Shown here piece by piece: positions 43,701 through 53,546 of a DNA stretch of 64,000 bases. The stretch is from Pagrus major (Eukaryota > Chordata > Actinopteri > Spariformes > Sparidae). Location: positions 9,300,446 to 9,364,445 of the forward strand of contig NC_133234.1 of the NCBI RefSeq assembly GCF_040436345.1, in the 5' to 3' direction. The notes beneath the pieces were generated by a model. The model searched no databases, was not told the DNA's origin, and saw only the letters and a program-made list of their open reading frames with translations. The position numbers and the translations under genes were made by a program. Numbering within the stretch: the stretch's first letter is position 1; each line of letters starts with the position of its first letter.

Positions 43701-46700
43701 TTAAACTCATATACTGAGGTGCTAGCGGAGAGAAACGCTAGCCGTCACTGGAGATGGATCATCCCATCCAACCCCACCGCACTACGCCATCCGATTCTAA
43801 AATTAGGAGATCATTCAGAGTTTGCAATATGCATGAAGCATCTGTGGCCTATATCCGTCTTGACTTGTAACTATACCTGTGTTTCCCACCATTCAATATT
43901 AATACAAAGCACACCTACACCAGGACAGAGGCCAAACGCAAATAGTGAGCATGCATCAGGACAGAAAACTAACATTTCTAACCACCAAGAGCAGGTAAAC
44001 ATCAACAATGGCTACCTGCCAAGACACTAAAATTACCACACAAGCAACTCACTGGTGTAACATTTCCCACCATGGCTGATACTTTAATAAGCTGTGATGA
44101 AGTCCTCTGCAACAACTGTAAATGTCGTCAACTGCCAGCCACTACAGACGATGTTATCAAAAAGCACCTTTGGATTTAAACCAGCGTGAGCTTATATTTC
44201 CAAATGCCTGAGAGGCTGCGATGCCAGGCAGTGAGGAATGGAGGGCTGGAAAATGAAGAGGAGTATAAAGGAGACGGCGCACATCCAAGAGGTTGCATTT
44301 CTTTCAAACAAATTATTTATAGTGCGGGCGGCTAAGGAGGAGTAATTTGGAGGACATAAGGTGGTGTAGGATGAGCACTTGGAGCAGAGTGAATCCCAAA
44401 GTGAAGCGAAGGGGCTTCCTCTACTACTCAGCCAAAGTAGTAGTGAACACGTGGTGTCTATACAGTATAAGAGACATTGGGTATAAAACTATATCTGTCC
44501 AAATGCATACTATGTATACACTCAAGGTGGTGATATTTACATGTTTTTATGGTGATTTTTTCTCTGTAATGGTGGATTAACAAAGATACAGTTTACTGTA
44601 ATATGGGACAAGTGAAAGCAGCAAATGCTCACATTTGAGATGCTGCAGCCATTAAATATTTGGCATTTTTGCTTGAAAATGGATTTGAAAATTCATTCAT
44701 TCGATTATCAAAAGGAGTTGCAGATTATTTTTCTGTCTATCGATTATATAACTAATCATTGCAGCTCTAAATTTAACCCCATTTAAGTTGTGAGCACATC
44801 CATATTGGGTACAAGTTCAAACAAGAACCTCTAAAAGCTACTTCTGCATATATTTTACAGTGCTTATTTGCCACAAAGTAATTATAGGCTTTAAAAAAAA
44901 AAAAAAAAAAAAGGCTCCAGTTGTAGCCCATGGCAAACTAATTGTCTCACTTGCAAAATGATACTTCCTGTTTACAAGGAGGGGGGCGAAATATACCGTT
45001 GTACATCCTCTTTTCAACGAGAAGCTTCAGTAACTGCTATCTGCAGCCTGTGTTTGTGACACAATCTCTTGGATAAACGCATCACCAGTACACTGGGACC
45101 AGTGTCTGTTCTGTTGCAACATAGAGACAGATGTGATGTGATGTGATGTGATTCTTGTGAACTCTGAACACTATTCTGGTTTCTGGCAACTCAATCTGCT
45201 TCCAGTAAGCCAGTGACGTCCTGAGGTCTGGTCAAGTCATAGTAACCACCCGTGAAACTACATTTTGTTGCCTTTACTATAGTTAGACCGATAAATTGGT
45301 CAGATAAATTGGTCGCATACATCGGCATCAATCAATAAGGTGCTGTACAGAAATGTCAAACTAGGTTTGAGGTCAACAGTTGTTTCCAAATAGATTGCAA
45401 AAAGATGAAGTATGGGAAAGGAAACTAATCTAAAGGGGATTCATAAAGGTCTTTCAGCTTTTGTGTTCCCAAATGCAGATATCAATATAGGCCTCAAAAG
45501 CCCACTATAAGCCAGGCTATTGTCTTTAGACTTGATTTTTGTATGAATTAAACAAACAAGATATAAAACACTTATTTTGGAGCTTTACAGGTGCCATCGG
45601 ATAGTGTGAGGCTAGCTTTTCCCACCTATTTCCAGTCTTTATGCTAAGCTAGGCTAACCATCTGCCGGTTGTAGCTTCGTATTTACCATACACAGAAGTG
45701 GTATCAATTAACAGGGTTGAGATTATTTGCAGTTTGGTGCACATGGTTTCATTAACAGAACATGGTTTTGCACATTTATATCTCTTTTTAATACACTTTT
45801 TATCAATTCATGTGAATAAAGTTCTTGCTATCCATTTCTTATCACAGCATCATGTTGTGATGTTAAAGGTGCAATATGTATGGATTTAGGTTCAAAACAT
45901 TCAAGAGTTCACTAAAATTATCAATAGAAGGTGGAGGAATAACACTTTTATCCGGCCTGTCCGGGTTCAAAGCTCCTGTGGTACTGTAGCTGTGTAAACA
46001 CCAACACTTTCCCGGTGCTCTGAGCTCCCAGCCCGGACAGCTAGCTATATGGCTAACTGAGCTAACTAGCCAACAGCAGCTACAGTTGGCATCAGTTAGC
46101 TGTTACTCTGCTGATATGCTGCCCCCTATTAGTTGCGCGTAATAATTTAACAAATGGCTAATTCTTACATGTTGCACCTTTAATTTGGTAAAAAATAATG
46201 TTACATTACAGCACTGTGATTTCAGCTGTAGTGACTGATGTCTCCTCTTTCCATAGAGGAGGTCTGACTCAGAACTCTGCCTGGTTATCTCTTAGCGACA
46301 CATTGAGTCAGCATGACATCTGCAGAGGATATTTTCTGAACAGTCGACATGCTAGACAGCTAGCTTTGAAGCTTGACAAAAGTCATCAGAGGCTGGCTTG
46401 AGTTAAGAAACAGAGACAAGCAATACAAATCAGAGAAGCTTCCTCTGCTTCTGAATTTTTAACTGTATTTATGTGAGTCCTTGAAGTTAAAAGTGAGCTG
46501 AACTCTTTACAAAAGAAAAAATACTGAACAAAACCACTTGCCAGAATTTGTATGCTATAAGAAAACACTGCACAAACAAGTGGTAGAAATAAAATCTAAA
46601 AGGGACATTTTATAGAAATAAGTGTGGTTTGGTGGAATGTGTGTATGAAAAGCAGTCAGTAACATAAGGAAATCATTCAACAAACGGTTCTGCTGAACCT

Positions 46701-49700
46701 GACTGAAGGCCACCAAAACACAGACATGAAGCAATGCATTGCAGACACGTGAAGCAATATCAGGGTGTTTTCATACAGCTGGCCTCATAAAAGCAGCTGC
46801 CATATGATGAGGTTATCGTGGAGCACGCTGTATTTATGAGTGTTAATGAAATGCGCCATAAACGATGCTTCTCCGTGCTGTATGTTGGGACACAAACAAA
46901 ACAACACACCCAACAGCCATAGGTGGCTGTTAAAGGATTAGCTGCTCCTGGGAAAATAACGCTTAGCTGTAACACAACGTAGCTTTGGCGCTGTAAAGGC
47001 ATTCAACAGCCTCTCACATTCCCCGACATGAGGGAAATGTTTTCTGTGTTCCTCTTTACAAGCAGACATCAGTGAACACACTGGAGGAGATCAACAGTGG
47101 ATAGAAGGGAAGTTGGCTCTTTAACCGGACACGCACTGAATCCATGTATGACTGCATTTCCTCAGTAGACACACAGTCCCACATGCCGTCAAACATTTGC
47201 CTTTTAGCTGGTTATCTTATCATCACAACAGTGCGTTCAGCTTTCTGCACATGCAGATAGTCACTGACAGAGTCCATAAAATTACTTTTGAAAACACCCT
47301 CACCAGACTAGGAATAATGACATTTATTCTGTCACATACTGCACAAAGTAGTATTTCAGAGAATACACACTTTTATCACTGACCCTACCAGGGACTGGTA
47401 GACCTCTAGAGATGAGCTACAAAACCAATCTACTGATTTTCGATGATGCGCATGCATTATTCCCTGAGAAATTAACGAAAATGTTGAAAAAAAAACCAAC
47501 CTATATGGCAAAGTTGAAGAATGTGACAAAAAAAACCTAGATTCGTCTCTTTACCTGGTTCGCACCAAAAGTAACTGGGGTCTACTCTGGGCCGAGACCC
47601 ATCCTCCGTCCAAGTTTCGTTGAAATTCGTTCAGTACTTTTTGTGTAATCCTGATGACAAACCAACCAACCAAACAAAAACACAAACCAACACATGCGAA
47701 AACATCCTTGTTTGAGGTAATACGTGTGTCAGTGCTTACTCTTTGGTGGACAAACTACGCAATGACGACATCAACTTTACATTAGTTAAGAGATACTTTA
47801 TATATATTTCTGCCAGTGTCTTGTTACTTAATGGCCAGAATATACTCCGATACCAATAAACCTATGATAAGCTAATATCGGTGGATTTATCAGTCACTAA
47901 ACTTGCTGATAGATGCTACACAGTTAGACCTGTAAAACCTAGCTATGAAGTTTAACTCAAGGATGCAAAGATGTTAGCAGGGCTATCAAATCACCCAACC
48001 GTAGGGATATGATCAATACCATCACAGCCCTAATCACAGAGGTATTTCACCCAAAGAAAATACAAACAAATCTTGTTAAGAGCTGAAATCAATGATTGCA
48101 TATAGTGAAAGATGGGGAGATACAACATGAGCATTCTTTTATATTTAACATCTTGCTTTCACTTGGCAGTCTGTCTGTCTGTCTGTCTGTTTAGTTGCTT
48201 CCCCTACCACTGTTAGTGAATGACAAAAATTGATGATTGGTGGGGCATGATCCTTCTTTCAGGTTCTAAAGAGGGGCATAATAGAAAATATTTGAGAACC
48301 TCTGCTGTATGAGGGTGTGTCAACAGGAATATTACAGGAGCCAGTGAATGACGCAATAGAACATGATGTGACTTGCCATTTTTTGATCAAATCCTCGTCT
48401 TGTAGGGAGTGTCTGTTGATACCAATCAGAGTGGGAAATCACCATGAGACACTGCTAAAGCCCGGCAATCTTTCCTGTGACGACTTTAACTTTAATTAAT
48501 GTGTACATCTGCAACTTTGGCGGGCAACAAATATAAGACACTTTAATTTGAAGGTCGCACTGTGCTGTATAAATTAACATCAGATGTTCAATCCTAAAAA
48601 ATGTCCCGTCTATGTGATGTAAACTGGAGACAATTCCTGCTGGAGAAAGACTGCAAAACTTTCCATCAGTACAGTTGGAGGAAACAAAGAAGACTGAACC
48701 TGCATCCAAATGAATAACAGACACTTAGATTCCTCAACAGTCGCTATAAAAGGGAACTTTATTGCTTCAGTTATGCTGAATGCGACAGTAATGCAACGAG
48801 CTGAACTGAATTTGTTTAACTGCTGAGTGTGTGGTAGAGCTGACCTCAGCAGACATTTAAAGACATCTCAGAAGGGTCCTAAATGGTTGTTTCCTGTCCA
48901 GATTGAGTTTATTACAACATTCATAAACATGTACGTCAGTAAAGCCTCTAATCATCCAATAAACAATAAGCATTTTCATGTGTCACACCATTAATTACAA
49001 AAAGGTCGTGCTAAATATCATTGACATTGTCGTCTGTATGCAGAAATTCAGAATGTCTGCCAGTTCAGCTGTGCGGCGCCTGCGTCACTCGGTTTAGTCT
49101 GGCTGTAAATATAACATTTACTCTTCCTAAGTGCTGACGCAGCGATCCAAATTCTATCTGTCACTATCGAACACAAGTGTGAAGGAACAAAACGTGGCGG
49201 TCGTCCAGTGTTTATCTTCAGGAGAATGTTATCTTCCGGGAAGGTAAGTAACTAATGGACCTGAACTCGAGTCCCTGAAGTGAATAAATCTCCATATCAG
49301 CAACTTTGGGAATCAAAGCGTTTCCATTTCCAGTAACCACACCAACTCTACCATAAAACAGCAGCCTAATATGGTGTTCACAGGGCTACAATACTACCAC
49401 TTTTAAAATGGCAGTTGGCCCAACAAGCTCACCGTCGCGGAATTAAGTGTGAAGGTGGGAATTGCTGGGTGAGAAAATTGTCGGCCTTGTTATAGGCGCA
49501 CCGTCAAGCGATTGTAGGTGTAGTGTTGGTGAATTTTGAAGTAATCAGCGTCAAGGGTGGGTGTTATAGTAGCGTTCGCCTAGGTGCTCTACTTAAACAA
49601 CACAAGGGAGTTACACTAAAGCCAGTGTACTTGCAAAACAAGGGAGGGACTTTCACTAACCAGCGAGAATTAGCAGCTGACTGGTGTTTGCCCTGCAGAG

Positions 49701-50572
49701 GACACACACACAAACACACACATACGGACAGACAGACAATGGCTCTGCACTGGTTGTAACATGTGAGCTGAATCCAGACAGTATACAGGTGAACTACAAC
49801 TGCATTTACACTTAAAACTAAGAAAGTGTCTCCAGCATCAAATAGATTTCTGACTGCCTATCCAGCACCTCAAAATGCACATCCATCAGTGCACTTCTGC
49901 TTTATTTTCTGTTGTGTCGTTCATCACCGCAGGCCTTTTTGCATATGTGATTGTGCACAATACGATAGCTATTTAATCGTCCCACTTGAGGATAAATAAA
50001 TTGAATACACATTTCCAAACATGCTGATGTAAAAAGGATTTGCGGTGCATTGTGAATGCAAATTAATTCCCTGTGAATACCATGGCGAAAGACCACCCAG
50101 AGTGATGTACCCAGTAGTCCACTCCTCACAGAAAAACAGTGTGAGCAAGGAGGTGAAACCCAATCACAAGTGGTCACTTGAGATGCATTCAAGTCTGAGG
50201 CAGGGGTGAAATGAAAGAAGCGAGTCTCGACCACATCTGGTGCTGTTTGTGTGCACTTAAATGTGTATTGGGTGTGCATACTCTGTATATACATGCAATT
50301 AAGCAGAGCTGGGAAAGCTGTCAGGTGTCAAATGCCATTCTTCATCCCAGCAGGGGTTAAAACGTTGAGCTGGCAATGCCATCACTGAGGATAAAAGTGC
50401 ATCAGAGGAAGCTACAGATAATGGTGTTGCAAGAATAACAGCTTTTAGAGTTACACACACACACAACCCACAGACTGTAAGTAGTCTCACCTCCTCGTCC
50501 ACCGTTCCTGGATGAGCCTCGGCTCTGTGTGTCCTCCCAGCCTTCCCAGTATCTCCCCACACATCCTCCCAT
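40702..50572 (-). CDS. ubtd1: Ubiquitin domain-containing protein 1, complete
   Basis: Four coding exons on the minus strand, 50572-50491, 42955-42728, 42604-42447 and 40971-40702, join in frame (738 bases, 245 residues) with AG/GT borders. The ATG at 50572 has A at -3 and G at +4 and gives MGGCVGRY, matching the family's Met-Gly-x-Cys start, which suggests N-myristoylation. Residues about 28-130 form the UBTD N-terminal domain ([57 protein letters not shown]). Residues about 150-228 form the ubiquitin-like fold ([26 protein letters not shown]). The mammalian protein binds UBE2D ubiquitin-conjugating enzymes and influences MDM2/p53 and YAP turnover. Intron 1 is 7.5 kb, intron 2 only 123 bases. 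Teleosts have two ubtd1 copies; which one this is cannot be told here. Confidence 0.95.
41425..41590 (+). repeat. TTAGCATG-rich dispersed repeat (family D)
   Basis: The words CAGCATGCTAACAAGC, GATGTTTACCATGTTCACC, TTAGCATGTCAGCATCC, GAGGCTGACTGCACTGTCAT and TTTTGCAGGTTTCTGGTCAT match the copies at 7118-7345 and 37470-37690. It lies in ubtd1 intron 3. Confidence 0.65.
42145..42315 (+). mobile_element. Miniature transposon family A, 3' half
   Basis: GGGCTGGAGCTAGCTGGTTAG, GCATGCCAACTTC, AACACAATACATAGACG, TTTCTTCATATTCTGTTGA and the end GTACCTTTAA match the right part of the copies at 55863-56190 and 59873-60185. Lies in ubtd1 intron 3. Confidence 0.6.
43091..43112 (+). repeat. Short interstitial telomere-like repeat
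   Basis: Two TTAGGG units are followed by TTAAGG and TTAG, in ubtd1 intron 1. Confidence 0.6.
44690..44772 (+). repeat. Teleost repeat, GATTATCGATTAATC...TTGCAGCTCTA type (family F)
   Basis: The plus strand runs CATTCGATTATCAAAAGG, GATTATTTTTCTGTCTATCG and ACTAATCATTGCAGCTCTAA. This is the end of a fish element whose other form (read on the minus strand) appears at 54190-54375. Confidence 0.6.
45131..45152. repeat. (GATGT)4 pentanucleotide repeat
   Basis: Four tandem five-base units, in ubtd1 intron 1. Confidence 0.8.
45570..45712 (+). repeat. Teleost dispersed repeat (family L)
   Basis: GTGAGGCTAGC, TTCCAGTCTTTATGC, TAAGCTAGGCTAACC, GTAGCTTCGTATTTACC and GAAGTGGTATCAATTAAC follow the order of the minus-strand copy at 5085-5310. 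In ubtd1 intron 1. Confidence 0.6.
45863..46183 (-). mobile_element. Complete miniature inverted-repeat transposon (family A reference copy)
   Basis: The left end TTAAAGGTGCAATATGTA and the reverse complement of the right end, TTAAAGGTGCAACATGTA, agree at 17 of 18 positions and bound 321 bases. The body has ACCAACACTTTCCCGGTGC, GCTAACTGAGCTAACTAGCC and GATATGCTGCCCCCTATTAG. There is no coding capacity. The outer TTAA on each side could be part of the inverted repeat or a TTAA target duplication; the sequence alone cannot separate these. Partial or full copies lie at 22478, 27690, 28113, 42145, 55863, 56984 and 59873. Confidence 0.8.
47560..47680 (+). mobile_element. 3' end of a non-LTR retrotransposon (RTE/Rex-like)
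   Basis: GAGACCCATCCTCCGTCCAAG, TTTCGTTGAAATTCGTTCAG, TACTTTTTGTGTAATCCTGA and the tail GACAAACCAACCAACCAAAC form the 3' end I recall from a widely dispersed fish and invertebrate LINE family. No protein part is present. In ubtd1 intron 1. Confidence 0.5.
48170..48191. repeat. (GTCT)5 tetranucleotide repeat
   Basis: Five to six tandem GTCT units in ubtd1 intron 1. Confidence 0.85.
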
Positions 50573-51292
50573 GGTTAGAGGGCTGCAGATCGTTTCCACG
50601 CGTCGTACTAGCTGAACAGGGGGCCCATCACGGGCGAAGACGATGAACTAGGTCCGGTGAGGAGGACGGGTCGCAGGTCCAACGTTGCGAGCCTGACAGG
50701 TCATCCGTAACGGCAAAAAGGGAGACACTGATGTTTGATAGCGCCGAGCTGATCTAGACATGTAATATCAGGGCTCAATGTGCGTTTTCCCTTTTTTTCT
50801 TATCTGGTTGTGTTTGACTCGACCCCTCAAGAGTCAAAGCTCGTGGCCCACACTAACGTTACAAGAGTTTGATAGCCAAACCAGCAAGCCGCCGCGACCT
50901 CTGCCAAACAGGTTTTTTTTTAATGTTAGGATATATGCAGCAACGTGACAGTTCTCTTACTTGCCTGGTAAGTTTGGCTAGTTGTAAATGTTGATGTCTA
51001 GCAGTCCAAGCAGCGCGCACCTTCCTCGCTAACAAGCTAACAGGGCCAACCAGCTAGCTACCGCAACATCAGTAAACACAAACTTCCGCGCACTCGTGAT
51101 AATCATTTCCCTGCTCGTTGAGTTTCTCCCAAATGCAGCAGATAGTTGCGCTTTCCCGCAGCCCTCGGTATGCCGCTTAAATTCTCTGACGTTGTCTCCA
51201 AATTCCTGTTCTTTAAATCTCCCAAATGTTACTTCCCTCTCTGCTGGTAAAAGGTGACTAGCGGCGGAGCTAGCGCCACCGAACTTTTTTAC

Positions 51293-51314
51293 GCCTGCGC
51301 GTAAGCACGCAGGC
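51293..51314. promoter_or_regulatory. GC-rich dyad in the divergent promoter
   Basis: GCCTGCG and CGCAGGC form perfect 7-base arms around an 8-base centre. The TGCGCG in the left arm resembles an NRF-1 half-site. Confidence 0.4.
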
Positions 51315-51329
51315 AGGTGTTGGGTTCTC

Positions 51330-51337
51330 TTACGTCA
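51330..51337 (+). promoter_or_regulatory. CRE/ATF-like site TTACGTCA
   Basis: One base from the consensus TGACGTCA octamer. It lies in the CG-rich centre of the ubtd1-mms19 gap, about 16 bases from the GC-rich dyad. Confidence 0.4.
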
Positions 51338-51753
51338 GGACGAAAAGCAATTATGAATGGACGTGAGTGCGAACGATTTCAACACCCACGGAGGTGTCAC
51401 ATAGTTATTGACAAAAGCTACAATGTGATATCACTTTAACTAATACTCGTCGTAATTCATTTGAAATTGTTGGTTCAAAAACACAACGTGCCTCGTTGAA
51501 AGGGGGAGGTGAACATCACAGAGAATTCTGCTTTTGCTAGGCTGTACTTTGTGTTTCGGAATTCGGACAGCACCTGAAGGCAGCACCAAAAACTAACAGT
51601 GGTTTTATTTCAACATTTTGAAAACGTTTTAATTTACAGCGACATTCACGTAACCTTACTGTCCTTAGATAAACCTCGCATTGTTTATTAACGGTCCCGT
51701 TTGATAAAAGTTTATATTAAATTGGTCACTTTTGCGTTTCATCACTAACTTTT

Positions 51754-51765
51754 CGCGCATGCGCG
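51754..51765. promoter_or_regulatory. NRF-1-type palindrome CGCGCATGCGCG
   Basis: A perfect 12-base palindrome containing the full NRF-1 consensus GCGCATGCGC, centred about 34 bases upstream of the mms19 ATG. NRF-1 sites are frequent in bidirectional housekeeping promoters. Its closeness to the ATG suggests that mms19 transcription starts at or just after it. Confidence 0.6.
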
Positions 51766-51793
51766 TGTCCTCTTGTTGAGTTTCAGGGGCACG

Positions 51794-53467
51794 ATGGCTG
51801 CGGACACTGCCTTGCTGTTGTCTCTTGTGGAGGAATACGTGTCGGGACTACAGGACAGCAAGGCCAAAGATACAGCAACAGGTAAACAGGTCTCCATCAC
51901 GTTTCCCTCTCACCTAACCAGAGAAGCTCGTACGGAAAAAAGCGCTGTTGTAGCTGCTAAGCTGCCGCTTCGAGGATGCGCAACACGGCATGATGGTTAA
52001 CTAGCTAACTTAGCGCAACAACATCCTGTGTGGTGTAACAACCTCATGGTACAAAAACACACGCGTTTTGACACTGGTCTGCTCGTTTTATCATGATGCC
52101 TGCACAAACTGAATGTATCCCTAACGTGTTATTGTACTGTCATCCGACTAGTAATGTGAACTCTGATGCTAACCCGGTGTGGTTTCACAGCATGCTGTTT
52201 GCTAGCTGCTCTGTTTGTCTCCGCCTGAGAGCATCCTGTCAATGAACTCTGTGCATTTGAACCCCGCCGATGCTGCTAGTTAATCTGTAGTTAACCATGA
52301 GAGATACATTAGTTATTGCCATGTGTTTGTATGTCTGTTTTTTGTGTGTGTTTGCGGTTGGTTAACGTTGCTACAATTCACTAAACTTGGCTTTCTGTTA
52401 AGGTGTCAAAGATGGAAAGTTTACAGTACTGCAGCTAGTGGAAGCACTGGGGTAAGATGCCACCATTTTTACCAACATAATAGCAATAATATGAACAAAA
52501 CAAAAGCATGCCTTATATATATCTTACTCTTATTTTTAGTTTTAGTACGTGTTAGACAAGGGAGGTGGTGGAAGTTGTGATGTTACAGAACTTATTTCAC
52601 TTAAAAATATTAAGAAACTGTTTGGCAGTATCACCCAGCCAGTCAGGGTAGAGGTATGTCTTATAAATGGTAATTAAATAATCATATATTATTAAAAAAA
52701 GAAATCTACACCATATTGCTGATTTCTACTCATTGAAAGACATCTATTGAACTGTAATCACTCTTTACTTTCCCCTCTGTTTTAGACTGAGTCTGACCAG
52801 CTCTCAGCCTCACACTCGAGCCAGAGGCGTCCAGCTCCTCTCTGAAGTCTTACAACAGTGCTATGGAGGTCTTACAGAGAGAGAAGGTACACATTTCTTT
52901 CATTTTGTAGAGTTCACGTAAAGATTGATTTCATCAGCTTGTCCCCGTCTCTGTTCTCCGCAGTGGAAGTGCTCATTGCCTTCTATGAGAACCGGCTAAA
53001 GGACCATTACGTCATCACACCGCCTGTTCTACAGGGGCTCAGAGCGCTGGTGAGTGTCTGTCCATGATAGATTTTCAGTGAGAACAGTGTGTGAAACATC
53101 CTGCGTAGGATTAACTGACCGTTTAGTTTGAACGTTAGTGTCTGCTCAGCAGGTTTAATAATCATTTTGAGAAGTTCCAGATGGGATCGCAGCGACCAAC
53201 ATGCACATTGTAAGTGTGTTTATGCTTTTGTCCCCCCCAGACAAAATGCACAGCATTGCCTCCTGGTTCAGCTGTGTCCATGCTGAGGTCTTTGTTCCAG
53301 GATGTTCACGTTCAGGTAAGATTCACCAATGTGTTACAATAAAGATGTAGAAGTTGTCACTGGCCTTCATCTGAGGAAGTCTGTTAATGTCAGAGGATTC
53401 TGAGTTTTTTTGTGAGGGATTAATACAACAGTGGTTTTAATCCATTAGGCGCACCAGTACATTAAAT

Positions 53468-53546
<79 letters not shown>

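Larger units (their letters stand above)
42956..50490 (-). other. ubtd1 intron 1 (7.5 kb)
   Basis: The intron holds a telomere-like (TTAGGG) word at 43091-43112, an A20 run near 44893-44912, a (GATGT)n run at 45131-45152, repeats at 44690-44772, 45570-45712, 45863-46183 and 47560-47680, and a (GTCT)n run at 48170-48191. I see no separate gene inside it; open frames stay under 135 codons. In human, UBTD1 also has a very large first intron. Confidence 0.65.
50573..51793. promoter_or_regulatory. Shared head-to-head promoter region of ubtd1 and mms19
   Basis: The 1.2 kb between the two opposite start codons must contain both 5' UTRs and promoters. It is richer in CG dinucleotides than the surrounding DNA, especially 51060-51320 and 51740-51800, and I see no TATA box at a convincing place. 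It carries a GCGCATGCGC palindrome near mms19, a TTACGTCA site and a GC-rich dyad. The human genes have the same divergent arrangement with an even shorter gap, which supports shared control of two housekeeping genes. Confidence 0.7.

Noticed and set aside
50573..50599. Upstream in-frame extension of ubtd1 by nine codons
   Set aside because: The apparent upstream start is GTG, not ATG. The ATG at 50572 has a strong context and gives the conserved Met-Gly-x-Cys start.
52626..52653. Possible extra mms19 exon (TATCACCCAGCCAGTCAGGG, with AG before and GTATGT after)
   Set aside because: Including it shifts the following exon out of frame into a stop. Joining exon 2 directly to the exon at 52786 gives a continuous family-like sequence (LTSSQPHTRARGVQLL).
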